Part shown: positions 1 through 7,384 of the stretch, piece after piece
Numbering within the stretch: the stretch's first letter is position 1
Layout: each line of letters begins with the position of its first letter
Assembly: GCA_002339725.1 (NCBI GenBank)
Contig: DDKN01000055.1
Span: 1-13,594, forward strand
Source of the DNA: Thiobacillus sp. UBA2597
GTDB lineage: Bacteria; Pseudomonadota; Gammaproteobacteria; Burkholderiales; Thiobacillaceae
Length of the DNA stretch: 13,594 nt
Direction of reading: 5' to 3'
Translations under genes and position numbers: made by a program
The notes under the pieces: model-generated
Told to the model about the DNA's origin: nothing
What the model saw: the letters and a program-made list of their open reading frames with translations, nothing else
The model's database searches: none

Positions 1-180
1 ATCCTCGAATATGGCAGCCACCGCGCCACCTTCCTGCCCCAGGTCTGGGAGCAACTGCCCGAGCCCGAACAGTTCATGAGCCATCTCAAGCTCAAGGCGG
101 GCCTGCCCGGCTACTTCTGGGCCGACGACATCAAGCTCTATCGCTACACCGTGGAAAAATTCAAAGAGGACACGCCATGA
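1..180 (+). CDS. amrA: AMMECR1-family protein, AmmeMemoRadiSam system protein A (C-terminal fragment)
   Basis: The window opens inside a reading frame that gives 59 residues and stops with TGA at 178-180. Visible landmarks are GSHRATFLPQVWEQLP, then FMSHLKLKAGLP, then an aromatic stretch ending YRYTVEKF. These match the C-terminal part of AMMECR1-domain proteins, where the FLPQVW and HLxxKAGL segments are typical. The biochemical role of the family is unsettled. In bacteria and archaea it is usually encoded beside a Memo-family protein and a radical SAM enzyme. The stop codon overlaps the next start as ATGA, so the two are co-translated. The 5' part, and probably a Memo-family gene, lie outside the window. 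Family assignment is fairly sure; the gene symbol follows system naming only. Confidence 0.85.
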   Translation: MLEYGSHRATFLPQVWEQLPEPEQFMSHLKLKAGLPGYFWADDIKLYRYTVEKFKEDTP

Positions 181-1265
181 CCGTTGCTGAATCGAATTAT
201 CCCGGCCGCTGGTGGCACGCGCTGGATGACGGCCGCATCCAGTGCGACCTCTGTCCGCGCGACTGCAAATTGCACGAAGGCCAGCGCGGCGCCTGTTTCG
301 TGCGCCGCATGGAAGGCGGCCGCATGATCCTGACCACCTATGGCCGCAGCTCAGGTTTCTGCGTCGATCCGATCGAGAAGAAGCCGCTCAACCATTTCTA
401 TCCCGGCAGCTCGGTCTTTTCCTTCGGCACCGCCGGCTGCAACCTGGCCTGCAAGTTCTGCCAGAACTGGGACATCTCCAAGTCGAGGGACTTCGACCGC
501 CTGGCCGACGCCGCCAGTCCCGAGGAGATCGCCCGGACCGCGCAGAGACTGGGCTGCAAGAGCGTGGCCTATACCTACAACGATCCGGTGCCGTTCGCCG
601 AATACGCCATGGACACGGCGGACGCCTGCCACACGCTGGGCGTGCAGAGCGTGGCCGTCACCGCGGGCTACATCCACGATGCGCCGCGGCGTGAGTTCTA
701 CGCCAGGATGGACGCCGCCAATGTCGACCTCAAGGGCTTCACCGACGACTTCTATGTGAACTATTGCGGCGGCCACCTGCAGGCCGTGCTCGACACCCTG
801 GTCTATCTCAAGCGCGAGACCCGGGTCTGGTTCGAGATCACCACCCTGCTCATCCCCACCCTGAACGACTCGGACGACGAGATCAAACGCCTGTCGGACT
901 GGGTGCTGAAGGAACTCGGGCCGGACGTGCCCCTGCACTTCACCGCCTTCCATCCCGACTACAAGCTGCTGCATCTGCCGCCCACCCCGGCCGAGACCCT
1001 GAGCCGCGCCCGCCGCCTCGCCATGCAGGCCGGCCTGCACTATGTCTACACCGGCAACGTGCACGACCGCGAGGGCGGCACCACCTACTGCCCATCGTGC
1101 AAGACGCCGCTGATCGTGCGCGACTGGTACGAGATTCCCGAATACCATGTGACCGACGACGGCCATTGCCCGAAGTGCCATACCGCCATCGCCGGCCGCT
1201 TCCAAAAATTCGAGCGCCCCTTCGGGGCCCGGCGCATCCCGGTGGCCATGCACCGCGCTGCCTGA
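177..1265 (+). CDS. amrS: AmmeMemoRadiSam system radical SAM enzyme
   Basis: This 362-residue protein is a radical SAM enzyme. The cluster-binding motif CNLACKFC places the three cysteines at C88, C92 and C95, followed by QNW as in pyruvate formate-lyase-activating-type proteins. The N-terminus has a second cysteine set (C23, C26, C30, C40). The C-terminus has two CxxC pairs (C305/C308 and C331/C334), which look like a zinc ribbon or auxiliary metal site. This layout is characteristic of the radical SAM member of the AmmeMemoRadiSam system, found next to AMMECR1 and Memo genes. Its substrate and product are not established to my knowledge. The ATG start overlaps the upstream stop (ATGA), and AGAGGA at 165-170 is a good ribosome binding site at six bases. 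Length is normal and no key residue is missing. Confidence 0.93.
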   Translation: MTVAESNYPGRWWHALDDGRIQCDLCPRDCKLHEGQRGACFVRRMEGGRMILTTYGRSSGFCVDPIEKKPLNHFYPGSSVFSFGTAGCNLACKFCQNWDISKSRDFDRLADAASPEEIARTAQRLGCKSVAYTYNDPVPFAEYAMDTADACHTLGVQSVAVTAGYIHDAPRREFYARMDAANVDLKGFTDDFYVNYCGGHLQAVLDTLVYLKRETRVWFEITTLLIPTLNDSDDEIKRLSDWVLKELGPDVPLHFTAFHPDYKLLHLPPTPAETLSRARRLAMQAGLHYVYTGNVHDREGGTTYCPSCKTPLIVRDWYEIPEYHVTDDGHCPKCHTAIAGRFQKFERPFGARRIPVAMHRAA

Positions 1266-1294
1266 AATCGGGCCGGCGGCCCTGTGCTACCATG

Positions 1295-1326
1295 CCCTTG
1301 GCCTTAGCCGACAATAAAGCCAAGGG
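1295..1326 (+). promoter_or_regulatory. Leader hairpin covering the cyclase ribosome binding site
   Basis: CCCTTGGC at 1295-1302 is an exact reverse complement of GCCAAGGG at 1319-1326, with a 16-base loop. The right arm contains most of the AAGGGG (1322-1327) that is the best Shine-Dalgarno candidate for the cyclase start at 1339. A smaller alternative pairing, GGC (1300-1302) with GCC (1307-1309), would compete with it. No T-run follows, so a terminator is unlikely. Regulation of translation is inference. Confidence 0.35.
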
Positions 1327-1338
1327 GATCGCCGTCCG

Positions 1339-3576
1339 ATGTTCCGCACCTTGAAGCGCCATGCCTGGCGCATGCTCACCGGCCTGCTGCTGCTGATCGC
1401 CCTGCTGCTGAACACCGCCGGCTTCATCCGCATCCCCCTGCTCGATCGTCTGGAGGAGATCGCCTACGACACCCGGCTCAAACTGCTGATGCCGAACACG
1501 GTCGACCACCGCATCGTCATCGTCGACCTCGATGAAAAGAGCCTCAAGGCCGAGGGCCGCTGGCCCTGGGGCCGGGACAAGGTGGCCCGGCTGGTCGACC
1601 GGCTGTTCGACGACTATGGCGTGGCCATCGTCGGCTTCGACGTGGTTTTCGCCGAGCCCGACGAGAGCTCCGGCCTCAAGGTGTTGCAGGGCCTGGCCCA
1701 GAGCCGGCTGAAAAACATCCCGGAATACCAATCCGCCATCCGCGAGCTGGCACCCCAACTCGATCGCGATGCCCTGTTCGCCCAGCACATCAAGGGGCGG
1801 CCGGTCATCCTCGGCTATTACTTCACCAGCCGCAGCGGCCAGCAGCAGGCCCAGGTCTCCGGCGTTCTGCCCGAGCCCATCTTCCCGCCCGGGGCCCTGG
1901 GCGACATCCGGCTGCAGGCCCGCTCGATGGACGGCTACGGTGCCAACCTGCCCGCCCTGCAGGCGGCCGCACTCGACAGCGGCCACTTCAACCCGCTGCA
2001 CGACCCGGACGGCGTCAACCGCCGGGTGCCGCTGCTGCTGGAATACCAGGGCGGCTATTACGAGAGCCTGGCCCTGCTCATGGCACGCCACTTCCTCGGG
2101 GTCGATTTCGTCGAGCTCGGCTTCCCCGACGAGGCGGCCATGGCCAGCGGCTATACCGCGGTCGAGTGGGTCAAGCTGGGCGACATCCGCATCCCGGTCG
2201 ACAAGGAGTTCGCCACCCTGGTGCCCTTCCGCGGCGGCCAGGGCAGCTTTCCCTATGTCTCCGCCACCGACGTGCTCAACAAGAAGGTCGACCCCAACGT
2301 GCTCGCCGGGCGCATCGTTTTGGTCGGTACCACCGCCCCCGGTCTCATGGACCTGCGTACCGTGCCGGTGGGCACCGTCTATCCGGGCGTGGAGGTCCAC
2401 GCCAATCTGATCTCCGGCATCCTCGACAACAACATCAAGGAAAAACCGGCCTACGTGCTGGGCCTGGAACTGGCCCTGCTCTTCTGCAACGGCATCGCCA
2501 TCATCCTGGTGCTCACCCTGCTGGGGCCTGTGGCCAGCCTGCTGTTCACACTGGCCGTGCTTGGCGCCAACGTCGGCTTCAATCTCTGGGCCTGGCAGAA
2601 CATCAACCTGGTCTATCCCATCGCCTCGGTCACCGTGCTCATCCTCGGGCTGTTCGCCATCAACATGGTCTACGGCTTTTTCTTCGAGGCGCGCACCAAG
2701 CGCCGGGTGGCCGGGCTGTTCGGCCAGTATGTGCCGCCCGAGCTGGTCGAGGAGCTGTCGGAACACCCGGAGCAGGCCAGCATGGAGGGCGACAGCCGCG
2801 AGATGACGGTGTTGTTCAGCGACGTGCGCAACTTCACCAATCTGTCCGAGGGCCTGACGCCGATCGAGCTCACCCGCCTGATGAACGCCTACCTCACCAC
2901 CATGACCCGCGTGATCCACGAGCACCGCGGCACCATCGACAAATACATCGGCGACGCCATCATGGCCTTCTGGGGTGCGCCCCTGCCCGACCCCGAACAC
3001 GCCCGCCACGGCCTGGAAGCGGCCCTGGCCATGCAGGCGAAGATGCAGGAGCTGCGCGAGGAATTCCCCAAGCTGGGCTGGCCGGCCATGCGCATCGGGG
3101 TTGGCCTCAACTCCGGGGTGATGAACGTGGGCAACATGGGCTCGGAATTCCGCCGCGCCTACACCGTGATGGGCGATGCGGTGAACCTGGCCTCGCGCCT
3201 GGAGGGCCTGACCAAGGAATACGGTGTGGAGATCCTGGTCGGCGAGCACACCCGCGAGAGCCTGCCCGATTTCGTCTTCCGCGAACTCGACCGGGTGCGG
3301 GTCAAGGGCAAGGACAAGCCGGTGGCGATCTACGAACCCTTCGGGCCGCAGGCGCAGGTCAGCGAGGCGGTAAAGCAGGAAATCGCCCGCTTCGAACAGG
3401 CCCTCGCCCACTATCGGGCCCAGGCCTGGGACGCCGCCGAGGCCGAGCTCAGAAACTTGGCCGGGCAGCATCCCGAAGCCAGGCTCTACCCGCTGTATCT
3501 GGAACGCATCGCCCACTTCCGCAAGCACCCGCCCGGCGCGGCGTGGGATGGGGTGTTCGTGTTCAAGACCAAATAG
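1339..3576 (+). CDS. CHASE2-domain membrane adenylate cyclase, class III (CyaB-like)
   Basis: This 745-residue protein is predicted to make cAMP from ATP at the inner membrane. Domain order: an N-terminal membrane helix (about 13-30), a periplasmic CHASE2 sensor (about 30-365), three membrane helices (about 371-446), and a cytoplasmic class III cyclase domain (about 484-665). Catalytic residues are visible: metal-binding D495 (FSDVRNFT) and D539 (KYIGDAIMAFWG), base-recognising K535 and T609, and transition-state N616 and R620 (NLASR). The Lys/Thr pair fits class IIIb adenylate cyclases rather than guanylate cyclases. The tail (about 676-745) is a helical, TPR-like extension ending in PPGAAWDGVFVFKTK, common in CHASE2 cyclases. 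The ATG at 1339 precedes the first helix, and AAGGGG lies 11 bases upstream. The gene starts 73 bases after the radical SAM gene and may be transcribed with it. The CHASE2 ligand is unknown. Confidence 0.93.
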   Translation: MFRTLKRHAWRMLTGLLLLIALLLNTAGFIRIPLLDRLEEIAYDTRLKLLMPNTVDHRIVIVDLDEKSLKAEGRWPWGRDKVARLVDRLFDDYGVAIVGFDVVFAEPDESSGLKVLQGLAQSRLKNIPEYQSAIRELAPQLDRDALFAQHIKGRPVILGYYFTSRSGQQQAQVSGVLPEPIFPPGALGDIRLQARSMDGYGANLPALQAAALDSGHFNPLHDPDGVNRRVPLLLEYQGGYYESLALLMARHFLGVDFVELGFPDEAAMASGYTAVEWVKLGDIRIPVDKEFATLVPFRGGQGSFPYVSATDVLNKKVDPNVLAGRIVLVGTTAPGLMDLRTVPVGTVYPGVEVHANLISGILDNNIKEKPAYVLGLELALLFCNGIAIILVLTLLGPVASLLFTLAVLGANVGFNLWAWQNINLVYPIASVTVLILGLFAINMVYGFFFEARTKRRVAGLFGQYVPPELVEELSEHPEQASMEGDSREMTVLFSDVRNFTNLSEGLTPIELTRLMNAYLTTMTRVIHEHRGTIDKYIGDAIMAFWGAPLPDPEHARHGLEAALAMQAKMQELREEFPKLGWPAMRIGVGLNSGVMNVGNMGSEFRRAYTVMGDAVNLASRLEGLTKEYGVEILVGEHTRESLPDFVFRELDRVRVKGKDKPVAIYEPFGPQAQVSEAVKQEIARFEQALAHYRAQAWDAAEAELRNLAGQHPEARLYPLYLERIAHFRKHPPGAAWDGVFVFKTK

Positions 3577-3587
3577 CCCGATGCGAC

Positions 3588-3629
3588 GGCCTGGCCTGAA
3601 CAGGCCTCAGTAACTCCCCTTAAGGCCTG
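3588..3629. repeat. GGCCTG/CAGGCC inverted repeats after the cyclase gene
   Basis: GGCCTG occurs at 3588-3593, 3593-3598 and 3624-3629, and its complement CAGGCC at 3601-3606. The 3601-3606 copy can pair with either neighbour, giving alternative short hairpins just after the cyclase stop codon. There is no T-run, so calling it a terminator is weak. The rest of the 125-base gap holds the leader of the next gene. Confidence 0.25.
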
Positions 3630-3658
3630 GCCCAGCGCACTGCCCGCTCGAATTTCCT

Positions 3659-3664
3659 TAAAAT
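3659..3664 (+). promoter_or_regulatory. Possible -10 element for the response-regulator operon
   Basis: TAAAAT matches the sigma-70 -10 consensus at five of six positions and lies in the only A/T-rich patch of the gap, 37 bases before the operon start. I see no convincing -35 at normal spacing, so confidence is low. Confidence 0.25.
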
Positions 3665-3688
3665 CGGGGCCATCGGTTTTGCCAGAAT

Positions 3689-3695
3689 AAAGAGG
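3689..3695 (+). promoter_or_regulatory. Ribosome binding site that fixes a TTG start
   Basis: AAAGAGG ends six bases before the TTG at 3702. No ATG lies upstream in frame near this point, and the GTG codons further in would remove the first beta strand of the receiver fold. The strong site therefore supports TTG as the start. Confidence 0.6.
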
Positions 3696-3701
3696 CCCGG
3701 A

Positions 3702-4082
3702 TTGAACAGCCACACCGTGGTCGTGGTGGAAGACGACGAAGTCATCGCCTATCTGCTCGAGTTCATCCTCAAGCGCGAGGGCTATGAGGCCGTGCGCGCC
3801 AAGGATGGGCGCGAGGCGCTCGACCTGATCCAGACGCTGCCCGCCCCCTCGTTGGTCTTGCTCGACGTGATGCTGCCCTACAGCGACGGCTTCCAGCTGA
3901 TCCAGGCCATTCGCGCCAATCCCGCATGGCGGGACGTGCCGATCGTCATGCTCACCGTCAAATCGCATGAGCAGGACATCGTGCGCGCGCTCGACAGCGG
4001 CGCCAACGATTACATCCTCAAGCCCTTCCAGCCCAACGAACTGCTGGCGCGCATCCGGCGTTTTTTGAAGGTGATGCCATGA
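3702..4082 (+). CDS. Single-domain response regulator (CheY-like receiver)
   Basis: This 126-residue protein is a complete receiver domain with no output domain. Visible residues are the acidic pocket E10-D11-D12 (VVEDDE), phospho-acceptor D55 (LLLDVMLPY), switch residue T85 (VMLTVKS), and K107 (YILKPF). It presumably cycles between phosphorylated and free forms and acts by protein contact rather than by binding DNA. No histidine kinase is present in the window. The start is TTG with a strong upstream AAAGAGG. Its stop overlaps the YaiO start as ATGA, so it leads a four-gene operon with YaiO, HEAT-repeat and glycosyltransferase genes. I infer that it tunes polysaccharide synthesis or export, possibly by docking on the HEAT protein or the synthase. 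Family assignment is firm; target assignment is not. Confidence 0.93.
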   Translation: MNSHTVVVVEDDEVIAYLLEFILKREGYEAVRAKDGREALDLIQTLPAPSLVLLDVMLPYSDGFQLIQAIRANPAWRDVPIVMLTVKSHEQDIVRALDSGANDYILKPFQPNELLARIRRFLKVMP

Positions 4083-4822
4083 AATTACTGCTTGGCCTGA
4101 CGGCCGCCTGTCTGCTCGCCGGCCCGGCCTGGGGCGCCCCCCTGGAACTGGAGATCGGCGCCGGCCGGGAAAACCTCGACCGGGGCTATGCCGACTGGCA
4201 AAGCCGCTATCTCGAGGCCGGCTATCAGCTCGGCCCGCGCCAATCGGTGTACGGCCTGCTGCGCGAGACCGAGCGTTTCGGCCAGCGCGACCACGAACTG
4301 CTCGCCGGCTACTACCATCCGCTCGCACCGGCCTGGACGTTGGTGCTGGAGGGCAACTTCAGTCCCAGCCATCAGGTGCTGGCCAAATGGTCCGCCTTCG
4401 GTGAAATCCAGCGCAGCCTGCCCGATGGCTGGGGCATCCAGGCCGGCCTGCGCCGGACCGAGTACAACCAGGACCGCACTGCCACCGCCAACCTCGGCCT
4501 GGAGCGTTACTGGGCGAACCACCGGGCCGCTTATACCCTTTACGCCAGCCATCTGGAAGGGAGCGGCTCGTCGACCGCACACCGCCTGCAATTCGACCAC
4601 TATTACGCCGAACGCAGCCGGATCGGGCTGTATGCCGCGGTCGGCCGCGAACTGGAGAATCTGGGCAGTTCGGTGCTGGCGAGCGATGTGCGCAGTCTCG
4701 GCCTGATCGGGCGCCATTGGCTGACCCCGGACTGGGCCGTGAGCTACGAGCTGATCCACCAGCGTCAGGGCGATCTCTATACCCGGCACGGGGCAAGGCT
4801 TGGACTACGCCGCGCATTCTGA
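4079..4822 (+). CDS. YaiO-family outer-membrane beta-barrel protein
   Basis: This 247-residue protein begins with a clear signal peptide (MKLLLGLTAACLLAGPAWG, cleavage near residue 19). The rest is built of alternating short amphipathic strands rich in Tyr, Trp, Gly and Arg, and it ends in phenylalanine (LRRAF), the usual C-terminal signature for outer-membrane barrel insertion. Features such as EIGAGRENLDRGYADWQSRYLEAGYQ split over the first strands resemble YaiO-family barrels. The function of E. coli YaiO is not established; its chromosomal neighbourhood also contains the glycosyltransferase gene yaiP. Sitting between a receiver gene and a glycosyltransferase operon, it is a reasonable candidate for the outer-membrane exit channel of a glycan, which is inference. 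It overlaps the upstream gene by 4 bases and the next by 23. Confidence 0.82.
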   Translation: MKLLLGLTAACLLAGPAWGAPLELEIGAGRENLDRGYADWQSRYLEAGYQLGPRQSVYGLLRETERFGQRDHELLAGYYHPLAPAWTLVLEGNFSPSHQVLAKWSAFGEIQRSLPDGWGIQAGLRRTEYNQDRTATANLGLERYWANHRAAYTLYASHLEGSGSSTAHRLQFDHYYAERSRIGLYAAVGRELENLGSSVLASDVRSLGLIGRHWLTPDWAVSYELIHQRQGDLYTRHGARLGLRRAF

Positions 4823-5855
4823 CCTGCTGTTGCGGCTCGCCTGGTGGGGCGGCATCGGTGCCCTGGCATTGACCTTCCTGCTGCTCACGCAGGGCGTGTT
4901 GCTGCGCGCGCAGCTCATGTTGCGCCAGCGCCGGGAACGGCGCTTCAATGAAACCTGGCGCCCCATCATGGCCCAGGCGCTCTTCGAGATTCCGGACAGC
5001 CTGCCCCGTCTGCCGGCCCGCTCGATACGCCAGTTCCTGCAGCTCTGGATCCATCTGATGGAGTTATTGCGCGGGGAAGGCACCCGCAACCTCACCCGCC
5101 TGGCCGTCGCCTGCGGCATGGACCGCGCTGCCCGGGCCTGTGTCGAAAAGCGCAGCATGACCGACCGGGTGCTCGGCCTGCTCGCCCTGACCCATATGGC
5201 TCAGGAGCGGGATTGGGAGCTCATGCTCGACCACCTCGGCCAGGAGAATCCGCTGTTGTCCCAGATCGCCGCGCGCGGCCTGACCCACATCCGGCCGCGG
5301 GAGGCCATCCCGCTGATCCTGGCCCAGTCGGTGCAGCGCAAGGACTGGTCCAGCGTGCGCATCGCCAACATCCTGGAGGAAGCGGGCCCCGATGCGGTGA
5401 CTGCACCCTTCCTGCAGTTCGCCACCCAGTTGCCGAGCGAGCAGATCCCGCTGCTATTGCCCTATTTGCACACCATCCACGAGACCGAGTTGCAACCCCT
5501 GCTGTTCTATTGGCTACAGACCGAACAAAGCCCCGAGGTCCTGGTGGGCTGTCTCAAGGCGGTGCGCGACCCCCTGGCGCTGCCGGCGGTGCGCCGCCTG
5601 GCCGGCCACGCCGATTGGGCCGTGCGCGTGCACGCCGCCAGCGCCCTCGGGCGCATCGGCCTGGAGGAAGACCGGGCGCGCCTGGTGGCGCTGCTGTCCG
5701 ATCGGGAATGGTGGGTGCGTTACCGGGCGGCTCAGGCGCTGGTGTCCCTGCCAGGCATGAACGCCGTCGCCCTGCGTGCCCTGCAGGCCGGCTTGACCGA
5801 CCCCTATGGCCGGGACATCCTGGCCCAGGTGAGTGTTGAGCGGGGGTTGGTCTGA
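4800..5855 (+). CDS. Membrane-anchored HEAT-repeat protein
   Basis: This 351-residue protein has one N-terminal membrane helix (about 14-36, WWGGIGALALTFLLLTQG) followed by a basic stretch (LRQRRERR). After that comes a long all-helical region with HEAT-type repeats from about residue 100 to 340. The clearest repeats are near 268-320, where HADWAVRVHAASALGRIG and DREWWVRYRAAQAL show the Trp-Val-Arg-Ala-Ala pattern. HEAT solenoids are protein-binding scaffolds, and the positive-inside rule puts this one in the cytoplasm. The start is taken as TTG at 4800, inside the last 23 bases of yaiO, because no ATG lies before the membrane helix and GGGG at 4790-4793 gives an acceptable ribosome binding site. 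It overlaps the glycosyltransferase by one base (TGATG). I infer that it couples the synthase to the receiver or the envelope; catalytic activity is not expected. Confidence 0.8.
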   Translation: MDYAAHSDLLLRLAWWGGIGALALTFLLLTQGVLLRAQLMLRQRRERRFNETWRPIMAQALFEIPDSLPRLPARSIRQFLQLWIHLMELLRGEGTRNLTRLAVACGMDRAARACVEKRSMTDRVLGLLALTHMAQERDWELMLDHLGQENPLLSQIAARGLTHIRPREAIPLILAQSVQRKDWSSVRIANILEEAGPDAVTAPFLQFATQLPSEQIPLLLPYLHTIHETELQPLLFYWLQTEQSPEVLVGCLKAVRDPLALPAVRRLAGHADWAVRVHAASALGRIGLEEDRARLVALLSDREWWVRYRAAQALVSLPGMNAVALRALQAGLTDPYGRDILAQVSVERGLV

Positions 5856-7261
5856 TGCTGCAGGGTCTGGCCAACGCCATGCAATGGCTGCTGCTGATCT
5901 ACTTTCTCGGGCTCACCCTGGGTTATCTCCTGCTCAACATGATCGCGCTCCATGCGGTAGCCAACAGCCGCGCCTCGCGTTCGCTCGACAGCCTGCCCCA
6001 CCTGTATTCCGGCCTCGAGCCGCCGATCAGCCTGTTGATGCCCGCCTACAACGAGGCCGCCAACATCGCCGGTTCCGTCCGATCCATGCTGCAACTGGCC
6101 TACCCCGAGTTCGAGGTCATCGTGATCAACGACGGCTCGAAGGATGGCACCATGGACGTGCTCAAGCAGGCGTTTGCCCTGCAGCCCTTCCCCGAGGCCT
6201 ATCGGGTGCGCCTGCCGACCCGGCCGGTGCGCGCCATCTATCACTCGACCCGCTATCCCAACCTGCGCGTGATCGACAAGGAAAACGGCGGCAAGGCCGA
6301 TGCGCTCAACGCCGGCATCAACGCCAGCCGTTATCCCCTGTTCTGCGCGGTCGATGCCGATTCCATCCTGCAGCGCGACAGCCTGCAGCGCGTGGTGCGT
6401 CCCTATCTGTCCGATCCCCGTGTCATCGCCGCCGGCGGCACGGTGCGCATCGCCAACGGCTGCACTGTCTCCCGCGGTTTTTTACAAAGCATCGGCCTGC
6501 CGCGCAATCCGCTGGTGCTGTTCCAGATCGTCGAATATCTGCGCGCCTTTCTGTTCGGCCGCATGGGCTGGTCGCCGATCAACGCCATGCTCATCATCTC
6601 GGGCGCCTTCGGCCTGTTCCGCAAGGCGGCTGTCATCGCGGCCGGCGGCTACCGCACCGATACCGTGGGTGAAGACATGGAATTGGTGGTGCGCCTGCAC
6701 CGGATTTACCGGCAAACCGGGCAACCCTATCGCATCGTCTTCGTCACCGACCCGATCTGCTGGACCGAGGCCCCGGAAGACCTCAAGACCCTGAAAAACC
6801 AGCGGGTGCGCTGGCAGCGCGGGCTGATGGAAAGCCTGTGGCTCAACCGCGCCCTGCTGTTCCACCGCAAAGGCGGCCTGGTCGGCTGGCTGGCCTTTCC
6901 CTTCGTGCTGATCTTCGAAGGCCTGGGACCGCTGATCGAGCTGGGTGGTTTCTTGATCCTGGCCGCGGCCGCGCTGGGCGGGGCCATCTCATGGCCGGCC
7001 TTCGGCGCCTTTTTGCTCTTGGCCATCGGGGTGGGCCTGCTGCTGTCCGCCAGCGCCCTCCTGCTGGAGGAGATCACTTTCCATGTCTATCCCCGACCGG
7101 CCCAGGTCGCCCGGCTCTATCTGGCCATGCTGGGCGAGAACATCGGCTTTCGTCAGCTCAACAGCTGGTGGCGCCTGCTCGGGCTCTGGCGCTGGTTCAT
7201 CGGCACCAAAGGTCATTGGGGCGAAATGCAGCGCAGTGCCAAGTGGCAAAGCGATAAATAG
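5855..7261 (+). CDS. Processive family 2 glycosyltransferase, membrane polysaccharide synthase
   Basis: This 468-residue inner-membrane protein resembles the BcsA/PgaC/hyaluronan synthase type. An N-terminal membrane helix spans about 10-33. The GT-A domain starts at ISLLMPAYNEA (59-68). Catalytic elements visible are D92 (INDGS), the DAD at 167-169, the acceptor-site ED at 273-274 (VGEDMEL), and Q316-R319-W320 (the QxxRW motif of processive enzymes). Two or three membrane segments follow (about 342-407), then a conserved tail with SWWRLLGLWRWFIG. There is no PilZ domain, so c-di-GMP would not act through that module. The enzyme presumably polymerises a nucleotide-sugar-derived glycan and threads it across the membrane; the sugar cannot be told from sequence. 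It starts by TGATG overlap with the HEAT gene and ends the operon. Confidence 0.92.
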   Translation: MLQGLANAMQWLLLIYFLGLTLGYLLLNMIALHAVANSRASRSLDSLPHLYSGLEPPISLLMPAYNEAANIAGSVRSMLQLAYPEFEVIVINDGSKDGTMDVLKQAFALQPFPEAYRVRLPTRPVRAIYHSTRYPNLRVIDKENGGKADALNAGINASRYPLFCAVDADSILQRDSLQRVVRPYLSDPRVIAAGGTVRIANGCTVSRGFLQSIGLPRNPLVLFQIVEYLRAFLFGRMGWSPINAMLIISGAFGLFRKAAVIAAGGYRTDTVGEDMELVVRLHRIYRQTGQPYRIVFVTDPICWTEAPEDLKTLKNQRVRWQRGLMESLWLNRALLFHRKGGLVGWLAFPFVLIFEGLGPLIELGGFLILAAAALGGAISWPAFGAFLLLAIGVGLLLSASALLLEEITFHVYPRPAQVARLYLAMLGENIGFRQLNSWWRLLGLWRWFIGTKGHWGEMQRSAKWQSDK

Positions 7262-7351
7262 CGGGTGCTCAGAACGTAGCCCGCGCTACCCGCTCTCAGG
7301 GTGTCGGTAGCGAAGCCGGGTGGAGGCATCGCGGCGGGGCATCCTTCACCT

Positions 7352-7384
7352 CACCCCGCCTTCTCTCCCCAAGGGAGAGGGGTG
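7352..7384. repeat. CT/GA-rich palindromic element between convergent genes
   Basis: CTCTCCC (7363-7369) pairs with GGGAGAG (7373-7379) around a 3-base loop. An outer CACCCC (7352-7357) can pair with GGGGTG (7379-7384). The element sits between the glycosyltransferase stop (7261) and the DUF1015 stop (7393). It may end transcription from one or both sides; a short TTCTTCTT follows on the plus strand. The wording resembles the GC-rich palindromes at 8683-8869, so it may be a dispersed repeat. Confidence 0.5.

Noticed and set aside
940..3528. Very long minus-strand open frame (862 codons) opposite the cyclase gene
   Set aside because: It is the antisense shadow of a GC-rich gene. The translation is dominated by Gly, Ala, Gln, His, Val and Asp with no recognisable domain, while the plus strand carries complete CHASE2 and cyclase motifs.
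3486..4789. Minus-strand open frames opposite the response regulator and YaiO genes
   Set aside because: They are shadows of clear plus-strand genes; no motif, poor composition, no ribosome binding site.
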